Source: Variovorax paradoxus
Lineage (GTDB): Bacteria > Pseudomonadota > Gammaproteobacteria > Burkholderiales > Burkholderiaceae_C
Length of the DNA stretch: 64,000 nt
Direction: 5' to 3'
NCBI RefSeq assembly: GCF_029919115.1
Contig: NZ_CP123990.1
Span: forward strand, 3,472,001-3,536,000
Shown here: positions 56,780 to 64,000 of the stretch, piece after piece
Numbering within the stretch: the stretch's first letter is position 1
Layout of the letters: every line of letters starts with the position of its first letter
Notes under the pieces: generated by a model
The model's input: the letters and a program-made list of their open reading frames with translations, nothing else
Databases searched by the model: none
Told to the model about the DNA's origin: nothing
Made by a program: the position numbers and the translations under genes

Positions 56780-57196
56780 CCATCGCCTCCTCGTTTTGAG
56801 GCGTCAGTCTAGCGACGTTTAGAAGGGCCTGTGGCTACCTGCAGAAGTGTTATGAGTTGATCTTCCGGCTTGAGCAGGATGCCCGGGTAAACGGTCGCTT
56901 TTGGTAAGGAACGCCCCTAGCAGCGCCTGACGGGTTTGGAAGCAGGTGTGTAGAACAAAGATCGCGCCCCGTCGGAACTAGTGTGCATCCTGCGAGGCCT
57001 AGTCTCAGACGGTCCAGTGATAGTGGACACTGCCGCCATCCGAGCCGCAGACCGCGAATGTCTCAGGAAAATGAGGAGGAAATTGGTTTTCGCCCTCCTG
57101 ATCCGCCGATTTTGTACCTCGCCCTCACCACCATCGGATTCCATGGAATTACTCGGACCAATCTGGCGATAGAAAAGCATCGCCCAGATAAGAAAC

Positions 57197-57232
57197 AAAA
57201 AAAGCCGGACACCTTTAAAAGTGTCCGGCTTT
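57197..57232 (-). terminator. intrinsic terminator of tRNA-Arg (right-arm copy)
   Basis: Mirror of 18952-18987: 12-bp stem with a T run on the minus strand after the tRNA. Confidence 0.88.
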
Positions 57233-57238
57233 CGCATT

Positions 57239-57313
57239 TGGTCCCGCCGCCAGGAATCGAACCTGGATCTCAGCCTTCGGAGGGCCGAATTCTATCCGTT
57301 GAAATACAGCGAG
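57239..57313 (-). tRNA. tRNA-Arg (anticodon CCG) (right-arm copy)
   Basis: Mirror of 18871-18945. Minus-strand cloverleaf with anticodon CCG and encoded CCA, at the core/island boundary. Confidence 0.88.
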
Positions 57314-57356
57314 GAATCTGGGTTCCGGCAGAACCGGAGCCACGCATTATCGCCTA

Positions 57357-58022
57357 TCAGGCGGCGACTTCTTCTGCTTCGTTTCCGACACCCGCGGTCG
57401 AGTTCCGTTCAAAACCCAGGCCGGCCAGGTAAACGCGAAAGGTGCGCCTGCCGGTAGACACCAGCTCGAAGGCGGTGGGGTCGAGCAGCCAGTTCTGTAT
57501 GAGCCCGCTCAGCAGTGCGTGCAGGCCCTGTGCGGCCACGTGGCCGGGCACGGGCAGCTTGACCTGGTCGCGGCGGGCGGCCAGGCGCAGGGCTTTTTCA
57601 AAATCGGTCACGCAGGCGTTGCGCGCGTCCAGGTGGCGCTGCTGCACCGAGGCCATGTCGTGCGTGTATTCAACCTTGTGGGTGGCCACGTCGAACACGC
57701 GGCGCACCTGGGGGTCGGTGGTCATGAGGGTAAGCGCATGCACCATGCCCTCTTCAATCTCGGCCAGGGGGTCGTCGGTGCCGGCCGCCGCGGCGGCCCG
57801 GGGGCCGGCCTCCAGCGGCAGGATGACGCGCTCCATCATGGCGTTGAACAGGTCGGCCTTGTCCTTGAAGTGCCAATAAATTGCGCCACGGGTCGCGCCG
57901 GCCTGCTGCGCAATTTGCTGCAGCGAGGTTTGCGAAACACCCTGCGCCTGAAACAGCAGCTCCGCGGCATCGAGCAACCGATTCCGTGTAGCCAGTGCTT
58001 CTTCCTTCGTACGACGTGCCAC
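57357..58022 (-). CDS. TetR family repressor of the efflux operon (right-arm copy)
   Basis: Identical to 18162-18827, with the GTG start and AcrR-like N-terminus ARRTKEEALATRNRLLDAA. Divergent from the efflux adaptor gene and expected to bind the palindrome between them. Confidence 0.9.
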   Translation of the reverse strand: MARRTKEEALATRNRLLDAAELLFQAQGVSQTSLQQIAQQAGATRGAIYWHFKDKADLFNAMMERVILPLEAGPRAAAAAGTDDPLAEIEEGMVHALTLMTTDPQVRRVFDVATHKVEYTHDMASVQQRHLDARNACVTDFEKALRLAARRDQVKLPVPGHVAAQGLHALLSGLIQNWLLDPTAFELVSTGRRTFRVYLAGLGFERNSTAGVGNEAEEVAA

Positions 58023-58082
58023 CAAGTCTCCTGATTTGTAAAGCCAAGCCCTTTCCGAACCATGGGGCCATTCAATGCTGTC

Positions 58083-58108
58083 ACTATACATCCATGAATG
58101 TATGTAAA
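58083..58108. promoter_or_regulatory. palindromic operator of the efflux locus (right-arm copy)
   Basis: Mirror of 18076-18101, with the ATACAT/ATGTAT inverted repeat in the divergent promoter region. Confidence 0.7.
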
Positions 58109-58201
58109 CTATCGGGCTTCCCCGATGGCCCGGCTGTTTATGCTGGCTTTCTGTTCGCATCGCGAACGCGCCATCTCCTGTCTTTGCTTCAAAGGATTCG
58201 C

Positions 58202-59491
58202 ATGCCTCTCCTGCATGTTTCGCGTCAATCTTCGTTCTCGCCGCGCCTCGCGATCGTGGCCGCCGTTGTGGTGCTGACGCTCGCGGCCTGTTCCAAGGGC
58301 GATGCGCCCGCTGGCAAGGGTGGCGCAGCCGGTGGCGGCGCCCGCCCGGCGCCTGAAGTGGGGGTGGTGGTTGCCACGCCAACAGACGTGGGCCTGGTAA
58401 CCGAGCTGCCGGGCCGGCTCGAAGCCTCGCGCGTGGCGCAGGTTCGCGCCCGTGCCTCGGGCATTCTGCTGAAGCGCGAGTTCCGCGAAGGTAGCGATGT
58501 AAAGGCGGGCCAGCTGCTGTTCCGCATTGACCCGGCACCGCTGGTGGCAGCCTCGCAAAACGCGCAGGCCACGCTGGCCCGGGCAGAGGCCAACGCCGTG
58601 CAGGCGAAGGCGCTGGCCGACCGCTACAAGCCGCTGGTCGAGGCCAACGCAGTCAGCAAGCAGGAATACGCAAACGCCGTGGCCGCGCAAAAAACGGCCG
58701 AGGCCGATGTGGCCGCGGGCCGCGCCGCCGTGCAAACCGCCAAGATCAACCTTGGCTACGCCGACGTAACCTCGCCCATTGCAGGCCGCATCGGCCGCGC
58801 GCTGGTAACCGAAGGCGCGCTGGTGGGCCAGGGCGACGCAACCGAGCTGGCGGTGGTGCAGCAGATCAACCCGATGTACGTGAACTTCACGCAGTCGGCA
58901 TCCGACGTGCTGAAGCTGCGCCGCGCACTGGCTGCGGGCCAGTACAAGCGCGCCAACGGCGAAGAGGCCGCCAGCGTCACGGTGGTGCTCGAAGACGGCA
59001 CCGACTACACGCTGCCGGGCAAGCTGCTGTTCTCCGACCTGACGGTGGACCAGGCCACGGGCCAGGTCACGCTGCGCGCCGAGGTGCCCAACCCGAAGGG
59101 CGAGCTGCTGCCCGGCCTGTATGTGCGCGTAAAGCTTGAGCAGGCGCAGGCCACAAACGCAATCACCATTCCCCAGCAGGCGGTTACGCGCACGCAGCAG
59201 GGCGACACGGTGTCTGTGGTCAGTGCCGACGGCAAGATCAGCCAGCGCACGGTGAAGATCAGCGCCGCCAAGGACAACCAGTGGGTGGTGCTCGACGGCC
59301 TGAAGGCGGGCGAACAGGTAATGGTCGACGGCTTCCAGAAGCTGCAGATGATGCCGCCCGGCACGCCGGTAAAGGCGGTGCCATGGACCAAGCCGGCGCC
59401 CAACGGTGCGGCAAAACCGGCAGCGCCGGCGGCGTCTGCCGCGGCGGCGCCAGCCAGCGGTGCGGCGGCTGCGCCGGCCGAAAAGAAGTAA
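58202..59491 (+). CDS. RND efflux periplasmic adaptor lipoprotein (right-arm copy)
   Basis: Identical to 16693-17982: lipobox Cys30, coiled-coil hairpin, lipoyl and barrel domains, Ala/Pro-rich tail. First gene of the operon, 18 bp before the pump. Confidence 0.94.
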   Translation: MPLLHVSRQSSFSPRLAIVAAVVVLTLAACSKGDAPAGKGGAAGGGARPAPEVGVVVATPTDVGLVTELPGRLEASRVAQVRARASGILLKREFREGSDVKAGQLLFRIDPAPLVAASQNAQATLARAEANAVQAKALADRYKPLVEANAVSKQEYANAVAAQKTAEADVAAGRAAVQTAKINLGYADVTSPIAGRIGRALVTEGALVGQGDATELAVVQQINPMYVNFTQSASDVLKLRRALAAGQYKRANGEEAASVTVVLEDGTDYTLPGKLLFSDLTVDQATGQVTLRAEVPNPKGELLPGLYVRVKLEQAQATNAITIPQQAVTRTQQGDTVSVVSADGKISQRTVKISAAKDNQWVVLDGLKAGEQVMVDGFQKLQMMPPGTPVKAVPWTKPAPNGAAKPAAPAASAAAAPASGAAAAPAEKK

Positions 59492-59509
59492 TAGCAGGAG
59501 CGCGCCCGC

Positions 59510-62500
59510 ATGGCCAAATTCTTTATCGACCGCCCGATCTTCGCCTGGGTGATCGCCCTGTTCGTCCTGGTGATGGGCGGCGTGGCAATTACCCAGCTGC
59601 CGATCTCGCAATACCCGCCGGTGGCACCGCCGGCCATCGTGATCAACGTGGCGTACCCCGGCGCCTCGGCCCAGACGCTGGAAGACAGCGTGCTGTCCGT
59701 GATCGAACGCGAAATGAACGGTTCGCCGGGCCTGATCTACATGGAATCGGTGGCCCAGGCGGACGGCACCGGCACCATCACCATCAGCTTCGAGGCGGGC
59801 ACCAACCCCGACCTTGCACAGGTGGACGTGCAAAACCGGCTTTCGCGCGCAACGCCGCGCCTGCCGGCCGCGGTAACGCAGCAGGGTGTGCGCGTAGACA
59901 AGTCGCGCAACAACTTCCTGATGTTCGTGATGCTGTCTTCGGACAACCCGCAGTTCGACCCGGTGGCGCTTGGCGACTATGCCGCGCGCAACGTGGTGCC
60001 TGAACTGCAGCGCGTGGTGGGCGTGGGCCAGGCCCAGCTGTTCGGCTCCGAAAACGCGATGCGCATCTGGATCGACCCGGCCAAGCTGCAAGGCTTCAAC
60101 CTGTCGGCCACGGACGTGAACAACGCGATTCGCGCACAGAATGCGCAGGTGTCTTCGGGCACGCTGGGCGACCTGCCCAACATTCCCGGCCAGGCCATTG
60201 CAGCCACGGTGGTGGTCAACGGCCAGCTGGCCAACGTCGACCAGTTCAAGAAGATTGTGTTGCGCGCCAACCCCGACGGCTCGACCGTGCGGCTGCAAGA
60301 CGTGGCGCGGGTCGAGCTTGGCGGCCAGTCTTATGCCACCTCGGCGCGGCTCAACGGCGTGCCGGCGGTGGGTGTGGGCGTGCAGCCCACGCCCAACGGC
60401 AACGCGCTTCAGTCGGCCAAGGCCATCCGCGCCAAGATGGCAGAGCTGCAGCGCTTCTTTCCGCCGGGCGTGAAGTGGGACATTCCGTACGACAGCTCGC
60501 GCTTTGTGCAGATCTCCATCACCGAAGTGGTGAAGACGCTGCTCGAAGCCATTGCGCTGGTGTTTGTGGTGATGTTCCTGTTCTTGCAGAACTGGCGCTA
60601 CACGATCATTCCAACCATCGTGGTGCCAATTGCGCTCTTGGGCACGTTCGCCTCGCTGCTTGCGCTGGGCTTCTCGATCAACGTGCTGACCATGTTCGGC
60701 ATGGTGCTGGTGATCGGTATCGTGGTGGACGACGCCATTGTGGTGGTCGAAAACGTCGAGCGCATCATGAGCGAAGAGGGGCTTTCGCCGCTCGAAGCCA
60801 CCCGCAAGGCCATGCGGCAGATCTCGGGCGCCATCATCGGCGTGACGGTGGTGCTGATCTCGGTGTTTGTGCCGCTCGCATTTTTTGCGGGCTCCACGGG
60901 CAACATCTACCGCCAGTTCTCGGCGGTCATGGTGACGTCGATCGCCTTCTCGGCCTTCATGGCGCTGTCTCTCACGCCGGCACTGTGCGCCACGCTGCTC
61001 AAGCCGGTCGAAGCGGGCCACCACCATGAAAAGAGCGGCTTCTTCGGCTGGTTCAACCGCGGCTTTTCGCGCACAGCCAAGGGCTACGAAGGCATCGTCG
61101 CGCGCATTCTGCGGCGCGCCGCGCGCTACCTGATCATCTATGCCGTGATCATCGGCGCGGTGGTGTTTACCTACCTGCGGCTGCCAAGCTCGTTCTTGCC
61201 GGCAGAAGACCAGGGCAACATCATCGTGAACGTGCAGCTGCCGCCAGGCGCCACGCAAGAGCGTGCGCTGTCGGTCATGCAGCAGGTCGAAGGCTTCATC
61301 CTGAAGCAGCCCGAAGTGCAGAGCATGGTCGGCGTGATGGGCTTCAGCTTCTCGGGCCAGGGCCAGAACGCCGGCCTTGCCTTCGTGACGCTGAAAGACT
61401 GGGAAGAACGCAAAGACCCGGCCCATTCGGCCAGCGCGCTTGCGGGCCGCGCCTTCGGTGCGCTCTCGGGCATTCGCGACGCGTTCATCTACCCGCTGAG
61501 CCCGCCGCCCATTCCTGAACTGGGCAACGCGAGCGGCTTCAGCTTCCGGCTGCAAGACCGTTCGGGTGCGGGCCACGAGGCGCTCATCAACGCGCGCAAC
61601 CAGCTGCTGGGCATGGCCAGCCAAAGCAAGATCCTGGCGCAGGTTCGCCCTGACGGCCTGGAAGACGCGCCGCAGCTGCAGATCGACATCGACCGGGACA
61701 AGGCCAGTGCGCTGGGCGTGACCTTCGATGCGATCAACGCCACGCTGTCGACCGGCCTGGGTTCGAGCTACATCAACGACTTTCCGAACCGCGGCCGCCT
61801 GCAGCGCGTGGTGGTGCAAGCCGATGCGCCGGCGCGCATGCAGCCGGACGACCTGCTGAAGCTGAACGCCAGCAACTCGCAGGGCCAGCCGGTGCCGCTC
61901 TCGGCCTTTGCCACCACCAAGTGGGTAACGGGCGCCACGCAAACGGTGCGCTACAACGGCTACCCCGCCATCCGCATCAGCGGCGACGCGGCGCCGGGCT
62001 TCAGCACGGGTGCTGCGATGGCCGAGATGGAAAAGCTCGCCGCGCAGTTGCCGCAAGGCTTCGGCTTCGAGTGGACGGGTCAGTCGCGCGAAGAAAAGCT
62101 CGCGGGCTCGCAGGCCATCATCCTGTACGGCTTCGCAATTCTGGCGGTGTTCCTGTGCCTGGCTGCGCTGTACGAGAGCTGGTCGATTCCGCTGGCGGTC
62201 ATTCTGGTGGTGCCGCTGGGCGTGCTGGGTGTGCTGCTGGCAACCATGCTGCGCGCCTATTCAAACGACGTGTACTTCCAGGTGGGCCTGATCACCATCA
62301 TCGGCCTCTCGGCGAAAAACGCGATTCTGATCATCGAGTTTGCAAAAGACCTGCAGGCGCAGGGCAAGGGCATCATTGAATCGGCCCTGGCCGCGGCGCA
62401 CCTGCGGTTCCGCCCGATCATCATGACCTCGCTGGCCTTTGGCCTGGGCGTGGTGCCGCTGGCCATTGCCTCCGGCGCCGGCTCGGCCAGCCAGCGCGCC

Positions 62501-62674
62501 ATTGGCACCGGTGTGCTCGGCGGCATGGTCACGGGCACGGTGCTGGCCGTGATCTTCGTGCCGGTCTTCTTCGTGGTGGTGCGCGGCCTGTTCAAGGGCA
62601 GCGCGCGCCAGCATGAAGCCGACAAGCGGCATGCAGAGGCCGCCGGCATCACGGAGGAAAAGACACATGACTAA
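59510..62674 (+). CDS. RND efflux pump permease, HAE1 family (right-arm copy)
   Basis: Identical to 13510-16674: 1054-residue AcrB/MexB-like proton/drug antiporter with the conserved Asp pair in IVVDDAIVVVENVE. Its stop overlaps the start of the outer-membrane factor by 8 bp. Confidence 0.96.
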   Translation: MAKFFIDRPIFAWVIALFVLVMGGVAITQLPISQYPPVAPPAIVINVAYPGASAQTLEDSVLSVIEREMNGSPGLIYMESVAQADGTGTITISFEAGTNPDLAQVDVQNRLSRATPRLPAAVTQQGVRVDKSRNNFLMFVMLSSDNPQFDPVALGDYAARNVVPELQRVVGVGQAQLFGSENAMRIWIDPAKLQGFNLSATDVNNAIRAQNAQVSSGTLGDLPNIPGQAIAATVVVNGQLANVDQFKKIVLRANPDGSTVRLQDVARVELGGQSYATSARLNGVPAVGVGVQPTPNGNALQSAKAIRAKMAELQRFFPPGVKWDIPYDSSRFVQISITEVVKTLLEAIALVFVVMFLFLQNWRYTIIPTIVVPIALLGTFASLLALGFSINVLTMFGMVLVIGIVVDDAIVVVENVERIMSEEGLSPLEATRKAMRQISGAIIGVTVVLISVFVPLAFFAGSTGNIYRQFSAVMVTSIAFSAFMALSLTPALCATLLKPVEAGHHHEKSGFFGWFNRGFSRTAKGYEGIVARILRRAARYLIIYAVIIGAVVFTYLRLPSSFLPAEDQGNIIVNVQLPPGATQERALSVMQQVEGFILKQPEVQSMVGVMGFSFSGQGQNAGLAFVTLKDWEERKDPAHSASALAGRAFGALSGIRDAFIYPLSPPPIPELGNASGFSFRLQDRSGAGHEALINARNQLLGMASQSKILAQVRPDGLEDAPQLQIDIDRDKASALGVTFDAINATLSTGLGSSYINDFPNRGRLQRVVVQADAPARMQPDDLLKLNASNSQGQPVPLSAFATTKWVTGATQTVRYNGYPAIRISGDAAPGFSTGAAMAEMEKLAAQLPQGFGFEWTGQSREEKLAGSQAIILYGFAILAVFLCLAALYESWSIPLAVILVVPLGVLGVLLATMLRAYSNDVYFQVGLITIIGLSAKNAILIIEFAKDLQAQGKGIIESALAAAHLRFRPIIMTSLAFGLGVVPLAIASGAGSASQRAIGTGVLGGMVTGTVLAVIFVPVFFVVVRGLFKGSARQHEADKRHAEAAGITEEKTHD

Positions 62675-64000
62675 GAAATTCATTCCTACCGCCCTGGCCG
62701 CAGCCATGCTGCTGGCCGGCTGCTCGCTCATTCCAACCTACGAGCGCCCCGCGGCGCCGGTGCCCACCACCTTTCCGGGCGATCCGGCGCAGCCGGCGGG
62801 CCAGGCCGCGGCCGCCCTGCCGTGGCAAGACTTCTTCACCGATCCGCGCCTTGCCGGCCTGATCCAGACCGCGCTGGCCAACAACCGCGACCTGCGGGTG
62901 TCGGTGCTCAACATCGAGCAGGCGCGCGCGCAGTTCCAGATCGAGCGCTCTGCCCTCTTTCCGGCGCTGGGCCTTACCGGCAGCGGCTCGCGCTCGAGCC
63001 CCAACCAGCTGCAGGCCTTCGACAGCAGCGCGGGCAGCGTGTCGTCGCAGTACAGCGTGAACCTGGGCATTACCGCCTGGGAGATCGACTTCTTCGGCCG
63101 CATCCGCAGCCTGAAGGACCAGGCGCTGGCGCAATACCTTGCCACCGAAGAAACGCGCAAGGCCGCGCAGATCAGCCTGATTGCCGCGGTTGCCACCGGC
63201 TGGCTCACGCTGATTGCCGACGACGAACTGCTCGAGCTCACGCGCCAGACGATGGTGACGCGCGAAGAATCGGTGCGCCTGACCAAGCTGCGCTTCGACA
63301 ACGGCGTGTCGTCGGAGCTGGACTTCCAGGCCGCGAACTCGCTGGCCGAAACCGCACGTGCTTCTTACGCGCAGCAGCTGCGCACGCGCCAGCAGGACGA
63401 GAACGCGCTCGCCCTGCTGCTGGGTGCGCCGGTGCCGGCAGAAGCCACGGCCGGCGGCGCCAGGGGCCTGGACGGCATCAAGCCGATGCCCGAGGTGCCC
63501 GCGGGCCTGCCCTCAGACCTGCTGGCCGAGCGGCCGGACATCCGCTCGGCCGAGCAGCAGCTGATTGCGGCCAACGCCAACATCGGCGCGGCGCGCGCGG
63601 CGTTCTTTCCGCGCGTCTCGCTCACCACCTCGATCGGTACCGCGAGCAGCGAGTTCTCGGGCCTGTTCGACAGCGGATCGAAGGCCTGGGCCTTTGCGCC
63701 GCAGATCACGCTGCCCATCTTCGATGCGGGCCGCAACATCGCGGGGCTCGACTCGGCCAAGGCCGGGCGCGAGATTGCGGTGGCGCAGTACGAAAAATCC
63801 ATTCAAACCGCTTTCCGCGAAGTGGCGGACGCCCTGGCCGGCCGCGCCACGCTGGGCGAACAGGTGCGGGCGCAGCGTGCGCAGGCCGATGCCGAGGCGG
63901 TGCGCTTCAAGCTTTCGGACATGCGCTACCGCAACGGCATTGCCAGCGCGCTGGACCTGCTCGACGCGCAGCGCTCGCTGTACACGGCGCAGCAGTCGGC
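62667..64000 (+). CDS. efflux outer-membrane factor lipoprotein, NodT/OprM family (right-arm copy, cut by window end)
   Basis: Matches 12184-13517. The lipobox (LLAGC) and the outer-membrane efflux repeats are present, but the last 30 or so residues are beyond the window end. Whether it is intact cannot be seen. Confidence 0.92.
   Translation, partial: MTKKFIPTALAAAMLLAGCSLIPTYERPAAPVPTTFPGDPAQPAGQAAAALPWQDFFTDPRLAGLIQTALANNRDLRVSVLNIEQARAQFQIERSALFPALGLTGSGSRSSPNQLQAFDSSAGSVSSQYSVNLGITAWEIDFFGRIRSLKDQALAQYLATEETRKAAQISLIAAVATGWLTLIADDELLELTRQTMVTREESVRLTKLRFDNGVSSELDFQAANSLAETARASYAQQLRTRQQDENALALLLGAPVPAEATAGGARGLDGIKPMPEVPAGLPSDLLAERPDIRSAEQQLIAANANIGAARAAFFPRVSLTTSIGTASSEFSGLFDSGSKAWAFAPQITLPIFDAGRNIAGLDSAKAGREIAVAQYEKSIQTAFREVADALAGRATLGEQVRAQRAQADAEAVRFKLSDMRYRNGIASALDLLDAQRSLYTAQQS

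Larger units (their letters stand above)
38154..64000. repeat. right arm of the 25.8-kb inverted repeat
   Basis: Reverse-complement copy of 12184-38030. It runs to the window end without divergence, so its true outer limit is not visible. Because the pilT centre is in frame with this arm, this arm is the one attached to native pilT sequence. Confidence 0.98.

Noticed and set aside
1..64000. CRISPR arrays, prophage or insertion-sequence genes
   Set aside because: No tandem spaced repeats, no transposase or integrase motifs and no phage structural genes were seen. The only long repeat is the inverted pair.

Overview
The window is GC-rich DNA from a betaproteobacterium, most likely Burkholderiales/Comamonadaceae (Variovorax-like). 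This is inferred from base composition, a complete uracil-degradation (Rut) cluster, PilT/PilU twitching ATPases, the rsmI-yraN-SIS-BON locus and an RND efflux operon. No 16S rRNA is present, so the genus is a guess.

The dominant feature is an enormous, apparently perfect inverted repeat. Bases 12184-38030 reappear in reverse complement as 38154-64000 (position p maps to 76184-p), so each arm is about 25.8 kb. A 123-bp unshared centre (38031-38153) separates them. The right arm still matches where the window stops, so the repeat may extend further. Every gene from the efflux outer-membrane factor to pilU is therefore present twice in opposite orientation. The centre carries a piece of pilT that is continuous with the right arm only, and the junction has a short inverted microhomology. 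This is the signature of a fold-back (template-switch) event, either an amplification/sequencing/assembly chimera or a real inverted duplication. I consider an artefact more likely.

Unique region, 1-12183: a BMP-type ABC importer (ATPase, binding protein), a VOC protein and a 2-oxoglutarate/Fe(II)-type dioxygenase; a divergent RutR regulator; the rutABCDEF operon on the minus strand with a near-canonical RutR box upstream of rutA; then a SnoaL-like protein, a YheT hydrolase, an unknown conserved protein and a membrane-anchored cytochrome c. rutG (uracil permease) is absent, and the neighbouring ABC importer may supply the pyrimidine instead.

Repeat arm, left copy read outward-in: an RND tripartite efflux operon (adaptor, pump, outer-membrane channel) with a divergent TetR repressor and a shared palindromic operator; a tRNA-Arg(CCG); then an A/T-richer accessory island (about 18.95-30.47 kb). 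The island holds a Septu-like HNH-ATPase fusion plus a second HNH nuclease, a zinc-hook ATPase resembling RloC/PrrC anticodon nucleases, a HipA-like kinase with an overlapping partner, a small membrane protein, a candidate PD-(D/E)XK nuclease and an XRE regulator. Core genes resume with a LysR regulator and azoreductase, a GST, rsmI, yraN, a SIS-domain protein, a BON lipoprotein, a hydroxyisobutyrate-type dehydrogenase and pilU. The island is the best candidate for an under-described anti-phage cluster.
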